A stretch of DNA of 64,000 nt. Source: Candidatus Cryptobacteroides intestinavium (GTDB taxonomy: Bacteria; Bacteroidota; Bacteroidia; Bacteroidales; UBA932). The position numbers and the translations under genes are program-made. Positions 47,215-55,757 of this stretch are shown here, piece after piece; position 1 is the stretch's first letter, and each line of letters opens with the position of its first letter. The stretch is from the NCBI GenBank assembly GCA_017694845.1, contig JADIMI010000014.1, positions 24,324-88,323 on the forward strand, in the 5' to 3' direction. A model generated the notes under the pieces. The model saw nothing but the letters and a program-made list of their open reading frames with translations, searched no databases and was not told where the DNA came from.

Positions 47215-49035
47215 ATGGGAAACATATATTTTGAAAGGGTTCAGGCTGTCAGGAGAATGATGGCGGAGAACGGCTGGGATGCTGTGGTCATCGGAGCTTC
47301 GGACCCACATTCCAGCGAATATCCGGCGCCTCGCTGGCAGCAGGTCCGGTGGGTGTCAGGGTTTACCGGAGAGGCCGGAGACATTGTCATTACCCGTGAC
47401 CATGCCGGGCTGTGGACAGATTCAAGATATTTCATACAGGCGATGGAGCAGCTTCAGGGGACGGGGATTGAACTTCACCGGACACGGTGCGAGGATTCTG
47501 TACCGATACCTCAATGGCTGGCGGACAGGGCATCCGTAGTGGCGGTCGATGGCGGCTGTATGTCCATATCAGCAGTGGAAGATTTACGCAGGGCCCTTGC
47601 CGAAAAGCATTGTGAAGATATATGGAAGGTGCTTGATGTGCCTGATATTCTCGACTCTCTGTGGACGGACAGGCCGAGGATTCCGGTGTCTCCGGTCATT
47701 ACGCTGGATGAGACGGATGTCGGAGAGTCGCGCCTGCAGAAACTTGTCTGGCTGCGGAAATTCCTGATGGCGAATGAATATGATGCGATACTTCTTTCTT
47801 CACTGGATGAGATTGCCTGGCTTCTCAATGTCAGGGGAAATGACATTGAATATAATCCGTATGTGATATCCTACCTTTATGTGTCTCTGGACAGGGCGGT
47901 ATGGTTCGTCACGAAGGGTTCCAAGGAGCCTCCGGCCCAGGATACCGTGGACAGTTTCATAGAGCTGAAGGCGGATGGCATAGAGATCGCCGGATACGAT
48001 GATGTGTTTATCGGTATAGCGGATCAGGATCTTCAGAATGTCAGGCTTGCAGTCGACCGCTCATCCCTGAACGAGCATCTGTATATGTATGTCTCCGGGG
48101 TGTTCGGGGCGGAAAATATAATCGCCTGTACCTCTCCGGTCGCTTTGAGGAAGGCCGTCAAGAACGGGGTGGAGATACGTTCCCTCCGTGAGGCCTATGT
48201 CGAGGATGGATGTGCGGTGGAGAAATTCCTGTACTGGCTGGATACCGCGGTGTCTTCCGGAGAGCGGATATCCGAGTGGCAGGCTGCCCTCCGGCTGGAT
48301 GAGTACCGTGCGGAGATCGCCGGATACAGGGGAAACAGTTTCGCTACGATTTCGGCATACGCCCAGAATGCCGCCCTGCCGCATTACAGTACACCTTCTG
48401 AAGGTTCGGCCGTACTTGAACCTTATGGACTTTATCTTGTGGATTCAGGCGGACAATATCTTTTCGGTACGACAGACATTACCAGGACTGTCCCTCTCGG
48501 GGAATGTTCGGAGCTCGAGAAAGAGGATTATACTCTTGTGCTGAAAGGGATGATACAGCTCGCGATGGCCGTATTCCCTGCCGGTACGCCCGGCTGCCGG
48601 CTCGATGTGCTTTCCAGAAATGCCCTGTGGAAGGCAAGACGGGATTTCGGCCACGGGACAGGCCACGGTGTAGGATTCTATCTCGGGGTGCATGAAGGGC
48701 CTCAGAGTATCAGGCAGGATTTCAATACACAGCCTCTTCTTCCCGGTATGGTGACATCGGATGAGCCTGGAATATATCGCCAGGGCAGGCACGGTGTCCG
48801 TCACGAGAATATTCTCCTGTGTGTCGAGGATTCCTCCAACCAGTTCGGCAGATGGCTCTCGTTCGAGACGCTTACGGTCTGCCATATAGATACTTCTCCG
48901 GTCATCCGGGAGCTGTTGACGGCGGAAGAGCTGGACTGGCTCAACAGTTACAATGCATCTGTATACCGCCGCCTTTCCCGACTCCTTCCTGAAGATGTCG
49001 CTATCTGGCTGGAAACAAAGACCAGACCTCTCTAA
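47215..49035 (+). CDS. M24B Xaa-Pro aminopeptidase (aminopeptidase P)
   Basis: 606 residues: two creatinase-like N-terminal domains (about 1-320), the pita-bread M24 catalytic domain and a C-terminal M24_C domain. Metal ligands are seen in LVDSGGQYLFGTTDITRT (two Asp), HGTGHGVGFYLGVHEGP (His), TSDEPGIYRQGRHGVRHENI (both Glu), as in cytosolic and eukaryotic-type aminopeptidase P. It removes N-terminal residues before proline. No signal peptide. Its stop overlaps the convergent GldM stop by 4 bp. Confidence 0.92.
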   Translation: MGNIYFERVQAVRRMMAENGWDAVVIGASDPHSSEYPAPRWQQVRWVSGFTGEAGDIVITRDHAGLWTDSRYFIQAMEQLQGTGIELHRTRCEDSVPIPQWLADRASVVAVDGGCMSISAVEDLRRALAEKHCEDIWKVLDVPDILDSLWTDRPRIPVSPVITLDETDVGESRLQKLVWLRKFLMANEYDAILLSSLDEIAWLLNVRGNDIEYNPYVISYLYVSLDRAVWFVTKGSKEPPAQDTVDSFIELKADGIEIAGYDDVFIGIADQDLQNVRLAVDRSSLNEHLYMYVSGVFGAENIIACTSPVALRKAVKNGVEIRSLREAYVEDGCAVEKFLYWLDTAVSSGERISEWQAALRLDEYRAEIAGYRGNSFATISAYAQNAALPHYSTPSEGSAVLEPYGLYLVDSGGQYLFGTTDITRTVPLGECSELEKEDYTLVLKGMIQLAMAVFPAGTPGCRLDVLSRNALWKARRDFGHGTGHGVGFYLGVHEGPQSIRQDFNTQPLLPGMVTSDEPGIYRQGRHGVRHENILLCVEDSSNQFGRWLSFETLTVCHIDTSPVIRELLTAEELDWLNSYNASVYRRLSRLLPEDVAIWLETKTRPL

Positions 49036-50372
49036 TATATAGGTGCATTGACCGGAGGCAGCTGCACTGTCCCTCCGGCCGGGGATTCGGCCAGTACGGA
49101 TGTGATATAGAGCTTGTCTCCCGGTTCCGCTGATGAGAGCTGCATCTTCTGGTCTGCGGAGAATCTGCTGCCATCGGATATCGCTGAAAGGATGGTCTCT
49201 CCGTCGGATTTCATCAGTATGGTCTCGAAGGAAATGATCCTGTACGATATCTCTACGGGATCTTTTATCATAGCCTCTATTCTGCTGAATTTTCCAAGTA
49301 CCGCAACCGGGACAGGGACATTCCCTGCGTATACCGCAGTTTTCCCGTTATCCTCAGACAGTATCTCTGGAGATGGCAGAGGCAGTTCCCGGACAATGAA
49401 TTTCTGCTGTCCGATCTCCTCCCGCTTCCCGTTCTTCTCTACATACATCGTCAGGAGTACATTCCCGGCATCCTTGTCCGGCCATATATAGTATCTTCCT
49501 GACTCGAGCCTGCCTGTCCCTCCCGATATGGAGAATATGACATCTTTCATATCTATCCCGATGCACGTCAGGCCGACAGGGTTGTCGTATCCGGCGTACA
49601 GAATGCTTTCCACCATAGGGCTTGCGAATACGACAGGTACATCCATTGTCCCGTCTATGTTGATCACTTTCTGCCTGTGGTTGACCAGGACATATCTGCT
49701 GTCTTCCGGAACAGGATCGGGCTGTACCGTTTCCTTGCGAGCCTCGGCGGAGGAGAAATCATGCAGCAGCTCGGCTTCTGAAAGCAGGATGGCCTCCTGG
49801 ATGCTGTTGATATATGCTATGCCTCCTATCGCCGGCATGCTTCTGAAAGTCTCGTTGGCCCAGGATATATGCTTCCCGGTGGCTTCAAGTTCCAGAAATC
49901 TACCGATAGCTGCCATAGTGGCATCGGAGATGCCGGATTCCAGGAACATTTCCTTGAGACTGTCGATCTTCTGCTTGAGAAAGAGCCCCTTGGGACTGAT
50001 GGCGGAAAGCATTACGTCAGGGACGGCATCCAGATCCTCTTTCGCCTTGAGGTGTGCGGAATCCGTATATTTTTTCTTGTCCGCGGCCCTGGCTATATCC
50101 TCTTTCAGGGTATCGGTGAATGCTATCGCCTGCATAGCGGCAGAATCTATCCGTGTCACGTGTGCCGCATATTCCGGGTTGACTTCCATTACTTTCTCCA
50201 GCAGCCGGCCATTGTATTCCTTCATAATCTCTATCCTGTCATTCGACGTCCTGCCCAGAAGGGAGTATGTGTCCAGCGTGTCAGCCGAGATATTGATGGC
50301 GAGCATCGCGATCAGGATGACATAGACAAGGTTGATCATTTTCTGCCTTGGTGGAAGCCTGTATTCTGCCAT
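49032..50372 (-). CDS. gldM: GldM/PorM-like motor rod protein
   Basis: 446 residues, shorter than typical GldM (about 510). One N-terminal transmembrane helix (MINLVYVILIAMLAINISADTLDTY) is preceded by Arg9 in LPPRQKM, the position of the essential cytoplasmic Arg of Flavobacterium GldM. Then a helical periplasmic domain (about 45-215) and a series of beta domains (VLVNHRQKVINIDGTMDVPV, RYYIWPDKDAGNVLL, PVPVAVLGKFSRIEAMI). With GldL it forms the proton-driven rotary motor of type IX secretion and gliding. Start lies 3 bp after the GldL stop. No GldN follows; the next gene is convergent. Confidence 0.88.
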   Translation of the reverse strand: MAEYRLPPRQKMINLVYVILIAMLAINISADTLDTYSLLGRTSNDRIEIMKEYNGRLLEKVMEVNPEYAAHVTRIDSAAMQAIAFTDTLKEDIARAADKKKYTDSAHLKAKEDLDAVPDVMLSAISPKGLFLKQKIDSLKEMFLESGISDATMAAIGRFLELEATGKHISWANETFRSMPAIGGIAYINSIQEAILLSEAELLHDFSSAEARKETVQPDPVPEDSRYVLVNHRQKVINIDGTMDVPVVFASPMVESILYAGYDNPVGLTCIGIDMKDVIFSISGGTGRLESGRYYIWPDKDAGNVLLTMYVEKNGKREEIGQQKFIVRELPLPSPEILSEDNGKTAVYAGNVPVPVAVLGKFSRIEAMIKDPVEISYRIISFETILMKSDGETILSAISDGSRFSADQKMQLSSAEPGDKLYITSVLAESPAGGTVQLPPVNAPIY

Positions 50373-50375
50373 ATT

Positions 50376-50885
50376 CTATTCAGTTTTCTGACCGAGAGAG
50401 GAAAGCATCTCCCTGTACCTTGAATTGATGCCTTTCAGCAGGACGGTCATCTCCTCTGTCTGTCTCATCAGTTCGGAAAAGGTTTCCGGCTTTACCTTGT
50501 CCGATATCTCCTTGACCAGTGCTGACTGCTCGTCATAAGCCTTGCAGATGTCATCTATTCTGGACTTCATCTGCTCCAGACTGTCCCGGTATGATTTTTC
50601 TGCAGCAGCTGCAGCATCACCGGCTTTTCCGTCGTCGCCCTTGCCGGATCTCAGTACGGGGAAGACCTTTTCCCACTTGTATTCTTCATCCGGGGTGTCG
50701 AACCCGGAAATGAAGAAAATGAACACTTCGGTGAACAGTCCCACCATCAGCAGGATACTGTCATACGGCATATGGGCGATCTTGAATACTGCACCGAGTA
50801 TCACAAGGCAGGCGCCCCAGCAGTAGGCAAAATTATAGAACTTCTTTCCCGCAGGACTTTTTATGAATCTGTTGAGTCTTTTCAT
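50376..50885 (-). CDS. gldL: GldL/PorL-like motor stator protein
   Basis: 169 residues. Two transmembrane helices: FAYCWGACLVILGAVFKIAHM (about 19-39, with Lys35) and SILLMVGLFTEVFIFFISGF (about 43-62, with Glu53). The buried Glu is the proton-path residue known for the family. A cytoplasmic coiled coil (about 90-165) follows. It is about 45-50 residues shorter than Flavobacterium GldL. It sits between an OmpA-type barrel gene (23 bp upstream) and GldM (3 bp downstream). Confidence 0.88.
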   Translation of the reverse strand: MKRLNRFIKSPAGKKFYNFAYCWGACLVILGAVFKIAHMPYDSILLMVGLFTEVFIFFISGFDTPDEEYKWEKVFPVLRSGKGDDGKAGDAAAAAEKSYRDSLEQMKSRIDDICKAYDEQSALVKEISDKVKPETFSELMRQTEEMTVLLKGINSRYREMLSSLGQKTE

Positions 50886-50908
50886 TGGAGTGTCTTTTTG
50901 CCGGGTGT

Positions 50909-51985
50909 CTATCTGGAGAAAATGATCTTGGCGTTGCAGCCGGACAGATTCCTGTATCCGGCTTCTTCGGAACCGAAGACCTGTATCCTGCCTTCATCGA
51001 TGCCGTAGCTTTCTGTCAGAAGGTCACGGATGACAGCGGCTCTCGAGTCCCGCAGCCTCGCATCGGTCTCGGAACCGTATTTCCCATCGCTGAAAATGAT
51101 GATATTGACAGAAAATCCGGGATTGTCTGTCATCCACGCCCCTATGTCGTCGATCTTCCTCTTCTGTTCATTGCTGATGAAAGAACTGAACTCATCAAAG
51201 TAGATGTCGACGGATGCCGCTATATCCTCCGGAGCGATCATGACACGTTTTTCTGCCGCAGCCTGCAGCTTCTTGTTTTCGGCAGCCTTCTGCTCGAGAA
51301 CCGCCAGCCTTTCTTTCAGGCTGTTCACCTCTGCATTCAGCGATCTTACCTTTGCCGATGAGTATTCATGCCTGCTGAATCTGTATCTGAGACCTACCGT
51401 CCAATCCGCACCGGTGAATACCGGCAGACCTTCATCAGAGTAGAATCTGTCCATTGTGTATGACATTATCTCTCCGAAAATGCCCCAGTGCGGCGAGAAG
51501 TCATAGCCTGCATTCAGGCCGAGGTTCAGAGATACAGTGTGAGTATATCCGCAGTCTCCTCTGCCGTACTCTATCATATTGTATGCTGGACCAGCCGACA
51601 GACTGAACGAGAAGGGTGTGCCCGGGTCTCCGGCCCCGAAGACCTTGAGGAGATTGAGGGTGTAGTCGATCCCGGCCGAGAAATACATCGCGGAGTTCAG
51701 CCCTGCCAGTTTCTTGCTTCCCCATTGAGCGTTCATCTTCACACCGTGCCACGGGGTTATCCACGTACCGGCGTTGATCTTCCCTACAAAACTCCTTCCA
51801 TCTCTGTACCCGTTCAGCAGCCACTGCTCGCCGGCGGAGGCGGAAATATACCAGTTGGTAGCGGAGAAACTCTTCCCTTCTGCGGAAGGGACTTCGCCCT
51901 GCTGGGCGGATACAGTGACGGAAAAGGCCATTCCGGCTATTGCAACAGCCAGAAACGACCTGATCGCGGATTTCGGAATACACAT
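50909..51985 (-). CDS. Outer-membrane barrel with OmpA-like C-terminal domain
   Basis: 358 residues. Signal peptide ends near residue 28 (VTVSAQ). Residues about 40-205 show barrel-like alternating strands (NWYISASAGEQWLL, MYFSAGIDYTLNLL, FSFSLSAGPAYNM, WTVGLRYRFS). A coiled coil (VRSLNAEVNSLKERLAVLEQKAAENK, about 213-240) links to an OmpA-type domain (about 250-358) with the remnant motif IFSDGKYGSETDARLRDSRAAVIRDLL, which carries the Asp and Arg expected for peptidoglycan binding. First gene of an operon with GldL and GldM, in the place where GldK normally stands. I suggest it anchors this motor to the outer membrane or peptidoglycan. Confidence 0.75.
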   Translation of the reverse strand: MCIPKSAIRSFLAVAIAGMAFSVTVSAQQGEVPSAEGKSFSATNWYISASAGEQWLLNGYRDGRSFVGKINAGTWITPWHGVKMNAQWGSKKLAGLNSAMYFSAGIDYTLNLLKVFGAGDPGTPFSFSLSAGPAYNMIEYGRGDCGYTHTVSLNLGLNAGYDFSPHWGIFGEIMSYTMDRFYSDEGLPVFTGADWTVGLRYRFSRHEYSSAKVRSLNAEVNSLKERLAVLEQKAAENKKLQAAAEKRVMIAPEDIAASVDIYFDEFSSFISNEQKRKIDDIGAWMTDNPGFSVNIIIFSDGKYGSETDARLRDSRAAVIRDLLTESYGIDEGRIQVFGSEEAGYRNLSGCNAKIIFSR

Positions 51986-52012
51986 AATGTCAATACTTTA
52001 CGAAAAACTCCG

Positions 52013-52020
52013 CAAATATA
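52013..52020 (-). promoter_or_regulatory. -7 element for the OmpA-barrel/GldLM operon
   Basis: TATATTTG on the minus strand, 27 bp upstream of the barrel-protein ATG and just past the TrpB2 stop, so the motor operon is transcribed independently of TrpB2. Confidence 0.55.
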
Positions 52021-52030
52021 CGAAAATATG

Positions 52031-53350
52031 TCATCCGTTGTATGTGAAGTTGGTGAGATTTCCTGCAAGATACTGGTCGTATGCGGCCATATCCATCATC
52101 CCGTGACCGGAAAGATTGAACAGAAGAACCTTGCTTTCTCCGGCCTCCCTGCATCTGAGTGCCTCGTTGACGGTGGCGGCTATGGCGTGGCACGATTCCG
52201 GGGCAGGTACAATGCCTTCGGCTCTGGCGAATAGCAGTCCTGCCTTGAAAGAGTCCAGCTGCTCGATGTCGACAGCCTCCATATATCCGTCTTTCAGCAG
52301 CTGCGAGACGATCACTCCGGCCCCGTGGTATCTGAGCCCTCCTGCGTGGATGTTGGCAGGTGCGAACTTGTGCCCGAGAGTGAACATAGGCAGAAGCGGA
52401 GTGTACCCTGTCTCATCCCCGAAATCGTATTCGAACTTCCCTTTCGTAAGTTTCGGGCATGATGCAGGCTCGGCGGCTATGTACCTCGTCTTTCTCCCCT
52501 CCAGTATCGTATGTCTCATAAACGGGAACGAGATGCCTCCGAAGTTTGACCCTCCTCCGAAGCACGCAATGATCACATCCGGATATTCTCCGGCCATTTC
52601 CATCTGTTTCTCGGCCTCGAGTCCTATGACTGTCTGGTGCAGGGTGACATGGCTCATTACTGAACCGAGAGTGTATTTGCATCCCGGTGTCATCCTCGCG
52701 AGCTCGACAGCCTCGGATATGGCTGTCCCGAGAGAGCCCTGGTAGTTCGGATTGGCAGTCAGGATGTCCTTCCCGGCCCTTGTCGACATAGATGGAGATG
52801 CAGTGACCTGTGCCCCGAACACCTGCATCATACTCCTTCTGTACGGTTTCTGTTCGTAGCTTATCTTCACCTGATATACAGCGGCCTCCAGCCCGAACAC
52901 CTTTGCCGCGTATGACAGCGCCGTACCCCACTGGCCGGCTCCGGTCTCGGTGGTCACGTTCGTCACTCCTTCCTGTCTGCAGTAGTAGGCCTGTGCCAGG
53001 GCGGAGTTGAGCTTGTGCGATCCTACCGGGCTTACGCTTTCATTCTTGAAATAGATATGGGCAGGTGTATCCAGGGCCTTCTCGAGACCATAGGCTCTTA
53101 CAAGAGGTGTCGACCGGTAGTACCTGTACATTTCCTGGACAGGTTCCGGGATGTCGATGAATCTGTGGGTCTGGTCAAGTTCCTGCCTGCTCAGCTCCTC
53201 TGCGAAGATCGGATACAGGTCCTCCGGTTTCAGCGGCTCCCGTGTGGCAGGATTCAGCAGGGGCAGAGGCTTGTTCACCATATCTGCCTGTATGTTATAC
53301 CATTGCTGCGGAAGTTCGCTCTCGTCCAGGAAAAATCTTTTCTGTTTCAT
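52031..53350 (-). CDS. TrpB2-type tryptophan synthase beta chain
   Basis: 439 residues. PLP lysine is K113 in VGSHKLNSA, the beta-chain carboxylate loop is TETGAGQWG and the phosphate-binding loop is FGGGSNFGG. The N-terminal extension and length are those of the TrpB2 class, which often stands apart from TrpA and makes tryptophan from indole and serine or salvages indole. No other trp gene is in the window. It is separated from the upstream SdhC gene by a strong terminator, so it must have its own promoter, which I could not identify. Confidence 0.9.
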   Translation of the reverse strand: MKQKRFFLDESELPQQWYNIQADMVNKPLPLLNPATREPLKPEDLYPIFAEELSRQELDQTHRFIDIPEPVQEMYRYYRSTPLVRAYGLEKALDTPAHIYFKNESVSPVGSHKLNSALAQAYYCRQEGVTNVTTETGAGQWGTALSYAAKVFGLEAAVYQVKISYEQKPYRRSMMQVFGAQVTASPSMSTRAGKDILTANPNYQGSLGTAISEAVELARMTPGCKYTLGSVMSHVTLHQTVIGLEAEKQMEMAGEYPDVIIACFGGGSNFGGISFPFMRHTILEGRKTRYIAAEPASCPKLTKGKFEYDFGDETGYTPLLPMFTLGHKFAPANIHAGGLRYHGAGVIVSQLLKDGYMEAVDIEQLDSFKAGLLFARAEGIVPAPESCHAIAATVNEALRCREAGESKVLLFNLSGHGMMDMAAYDQYLAGNLTNFTYNG

Positions 53351-53396
53351 AGTGCGGAGATTTTAAGTTTGTTATTGTTAAATAAATGGTGAATGC

Positions 53397-53434
53397 AAAA
53401 AAAGGACGGCTGACCGTCATCCGGCCAGCCGTCC
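53397..53434 (-). terminator. Strong terminator of the sdhC transcript
   Basis: On the minus strand GGACGGCTG (from 53434) pairs perfectly with CAGCCGTCC, with a GC-rich loop, followed by seven T. It lies 25-62 bp past the SdhC stop. Confidence 0.9.
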
Positions 53435-53458
53435 GCTGTATCTCTGTCCATCAGGATT

Positions 53459-54142
53459 CTATATGGCCTGTATGAATGCGTTGACCGCCACAGTGGTGAA
53501 TCCGAGGAATATGATAGTCGCGAAAATGTAGCCGATGACCTTGAGTCTCTTCTCCCAGAGCTTGTTGCTCCATCCGATGGTCTGGAATGCGCTCCAGAAG
53601 CCGTGGGTGAGGTGGAACCAGAGAGCTCCGAACCATATGATATAGAGGAGCACCATCCACCATCGTCCGAAAGTGGTCGTGAGAAGGAGGTACGGGTCTT
53701 CCGCTTCCTGTCCCATAAATTCCCTGAGCTGCATCTCATCCCAGAAGTGCGTGAGGTGGAAGGCGATGAAACCGAGCACGATGATGCCGAGCACCAGCAT
53801 GTTCTTGGATGCCCAGCTCTCTGTCCTTGCCTTGCTTGCCACTTCATAGCGGTTATAGCCGCCACGAGTCTGGATATTGTTGTATGTCAGGTAGCAGGCA
53901 TATATTATATGTATAATGAATCCGAATGCGAGCACCGGCACCATTACAGTGACTACCGGCGTTGCCATGAATTCGCAGCCGAGGGCGAAAAGTCCATCAG
54001 GGCTGCCGAAACTGTTCGAGCACGCATCGATCACTGAAAAGAAATTGATTGTCAGATGAAGTAGAAGGAAGATGATCAGGAACAGGCCGCTTATGCTCAT
54101 AATGAGCTTCTTGCCTATTGAAGATGTGAAAATGTTTGCCAT
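53459..54142 (-). CDS. sdhC: Succinate dehydrogenase/fumarate reductase cytochrome b subunit
   Basis: 227 residues, five transmembrane helices, the type-B diheme class found in Bacteroidota. Candidate heme-ligand histidines sit in FLLLHLTI (H29), GFIIHIIY, AFHLTHFWDEM and WFHLTHGFW. It anchors the flavoprotein and iron-sulfur subunits and passes electrons between menaquinone and fumarate/succinate. Normally sdhA and sdhB follow; here a terminator and then TrpB2 come instead, so sdhAB must be elsewhere. Confidence 0.92.
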   Translation of the reverse strand: MANIFTSSIGKKLIMSISGLFLIIFLLLHLTINFFSVIDACSNSFGSPDGLFALGCEFMATPVVTVMVPVLAFGFIIHIIYACYLTYNNIQTRGGYNRYEVASKARTESWASKNMLVLGIIVLGFIAFHLTHFWDEMQLREFMGQEAEDPYLLLTTTFGRWWMVLLYIIWFGALWFHLTHGFWSAFQTIGWSNKLWEKRLKVIGYIFATIIFLGFTTVAVNAFIQAI

Positions 54143-54182
54143 ATTGTCAGCTTGATTTTTGTTCAGTTTTCCTTTAGCACTG

Positions 54183-54190
54183 CAAATTTA
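54183..54190 (-). promoter_or_regulatory. -7 element for sdhC
   Basis: TAAATTTG on the minus strand, 40 bp upstream of the SdhC ATG. No clear -33. Confidence 0.5.
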
Positions 54191-54198
54191 TATTCTTT

Positions 54199-54230
54199 TT
54201 TGCAAGATTCATAATAATTCGATACTTTTG
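54199..54230 (+). promoter_or_regulatory. Promoter for pyrH
   Basis: TTTG (54199-54202) and TACTTTTG (54223-54230) with 20 bp between, 30 bp before the pyrH ATG. Divergent from the sdhC box. Confidence 0.6.
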
Positions 54231-54260
54231 TTTGTTTGAAATTCTAAAAAACAGTCTGAT

Positions 54261-54965
54261 ATGTACAGGAGAGTACTTCTGAAACTGAGCGGAGAGAGCC
54301 TCGGAGGTCCTGAAGGCAAGGGGATAAAGGAGGAATGGCTTGCAAGATATGCTGCCGAGGTCGCAGCCGCGGTCAAGGCCGGCCTGCAGGTCGCCATTGT
54401 CATCGGAGGAGGGAACATATTCCGGGGGCTTTCCGGGACCGGTAAAGGTTTCGACCGTGTGGATGGGGACAAGATGGGGATGCTCGCCACAGTGATCAAT
54501 TCACTGGGACTGGCGATGGCGCTCCGGTCGGCAGGTGTGGAGGCCGAGGTGTTCACCGCGACTCCGATGATGCCTGTCGCGAGATATTATATGAGGGATG
54601 ATGCTGTCGCTGTCCTTGAAAGGGGCGGAGTGGCGCTGATAGCCGGCGGTACCGGCAACCCGTTCTTCACTACCGATTCGGGGGCTGCTCTCAGGGCTCT
54701 GGAGATCAAGGCTGATGCCCTTCTCAAGGGGACGAGGGTGGATGGGGTCTATACTGCGGATCCGGAGAAGGACCCTTCCGCCGTGAAGTATGATGAGCTG
54801 ACCTTTGACAAGGCGATAGAGGATCATCTGAAGGTGATGGACCAGACTGCCTTCGCCCTGTGCCGCGAGGGCAATATGCCGATAGTCGTGTTCGATATGA
54901 ACCGCGAAGGCAACCTTACGGCCCTGCTCAGGGGAGAGAAGGTCGGGACGGTTGTACATATATAG
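54261..54965 (+). CDS. pyrH: UMP kinase
   Basis: 234 residues, amino-acid-kinase fold. Signatures: RVLLKLSGESLGG, VIGGGNIFRG, GDKMGMLATVINSLGLA, GTGNPFFTTDSGAALRA, and YTADPEKDPSAVKYDELTFDKAI. It phosphorylates UMP to UDP in the cytosol. Followed after 70 bp by frr, the usual pyrH-frr pairing. Confidence 0.96.
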   Translation: MYRRVLLKLSGESLGGPEGKGIKEEWLARYAAEVAAAVKAGLQVAIVIGGGNIFRGLSGTGKGFDRVDGDKMGMLATVINSLGLAMALRSAGVEAEVFTATPMMPVARYYMRDDAVAVLERGGVALIAGGTGNPFFTTDSGAALRALEIKADALLKGTRVDGVYTADPEKDPSAVKYDELTFDKAIEDHLKVMDQTAFALCREGNMPIVVFDMNREGNLTALLRGEKVGTVVHI

Positions 54966-55035
54966 AGGGCGGCGTGCGTTTCGATGAACAGGCGCAGACT
55001 GCCTCCAGAATGATATAATCTAAAAGCAGATAATT

Positions 55036-55599
55036 ATGTTGGAAAAAGCAAAAGAAATCCTTGACGCGGCAAAAGTCAAGATGTCCGATGCCGTGAAGTT
55101 CCTGGAAGAGGACCTGAAAACTTATCGCGTAGGTAAGGCTAATACTTTGATATTCAATAATGTGCTCGTGGATTACTATGGTACTCCGACTCCTGTTCCG
55201 CAGGTGGCTTCTGTCACGACTCCGGATGCGAAGACCATTATGATCCAGCCGTGGGAGAAGAAGATGATTCCTGTCATCGAGAAGGCCATAATGGATGCCA
55301 ATATCGGGCTTACCCCGCAGAACAACGGGGAGAGCATCCGCTGCGTGGTGCCCCCTCTTACCGAGGAGAGGCGCAAGGAGCTGATCAAGAAGGTCAAGGC
55401 GGCCGGCGAGAATGCCAAGGTGGTTGTCCGCAATGCACGCAGGGATGCAATAGATGCTCTCAAGAAAGCGCAGAAGGAAGGGCTTCCTGAGGATGTACAG
55501 AAAGACTATGAGCAGAATGTGCAGAAGGAGACAGATGCTTTCGGCAGGAAGGTGGATGAACTCTGCGCTGCCAAGGAGAAGGATATAATGACTGTCTGA
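55036..55599 (+). CDS. frr: Ribosome recycling factor
   Basis: 187 residues, full length for RRF. Signatures: FLEEDLKTYRVGKAN, VDYYGTPTPVPQVASVTTPDAKTIMIQPWEK, GESIRCVVPPLTEERRKEL, and VRNARRDAIDALKKAQKEGLPED. It splits the post-termination ribosome with EF-G. The start has an A-rich upstream stretch, as is usual here, with no Shine-Dalgarno. Confidence 0.96.
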   Translation: MLEKAKEILDAAKVKMSDAVKFLEEDLKTYRVGKANTLIFNNVLVDYYGTPTPVPQVASVTTPDAKTIMIQPWEKKMIPVIEKAIMDANIGLTPQNNGESIRCVVPPLTEERRKELIKKVKAAGENAKVVVRNARRDAIDALKKAQKEGLPEDVQKDYEQNVQKETDAFGRKVDELCAAKEKDIMTV

Positions 55600-55607
55600 T
55601 CTGCGGA

Positions 55608-55622
55608 CGCGGAAATGCCGCG
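55608..55622 (+). terminator. Weak terminator candidate after frr
   Basis: CGCGG pairs with CCGCG around AAATG. A run of four T comes eight bases later, so termination here is doubtful. Confidence 0.3.
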
Positions 55623-55678
55623 GATCACGGTTTTGAAGAAAATCCGGTCCTGCAGGTGAGATTTCCAGAAAAGTTTTA

Positions 55679-55686
55679 TATCTTTG
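55679..55686 (+). promoter_or_regulatory. -7 element of the aromatic amino acid operon
   Basis: TATCTTTG, 8 bp before the leader-peptide ATG. Transcription would start a few bases before that ATG, giving a very short untranslated lead. No clear -33 element. Confidence 0.55.
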
Positions 55687-55694
55687 TCGATGTT

Positions 55695-55757
55695 ATGATA
55701 AACGGTTTCCGATTTAGTTTCTTCTATTTTTACAGCTATTCTCAGAAAAGGGTATAG
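55695..55757 (+). CDS. Phe/Tyr-rich leader peptide of the pheA operon
   Basis: A 20-codon frame from ATG to TAG reading MINGFRFSFFYFYSYSQKRV. Phe is at codons 5, 7, 9, 10 and 12, Tyr at 11, 13 and 15; eight of twenty residues are aromatic products of the operon that follows. It stands between a -7 promoter box and a terminator hairpin, just before prephenate dehydratase, exactly as PheL does in enterics. It is expected to have no function of its own beyond ribosome stalling when Phe- or Tyr-tRNA is uncharged. The sequence is unrelated in detail to E. coli PheL. Confidence 0.8.
   Translation: MINGFRFSFFYFYSYSQKRV

Noticed and set aside
50376..52020. Considered as a complete type IX secretion locus
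   Set aside because: Only GldL and GldM are identifiable; GldK, GldN, SprA and PorV-type genes are absent from the window.
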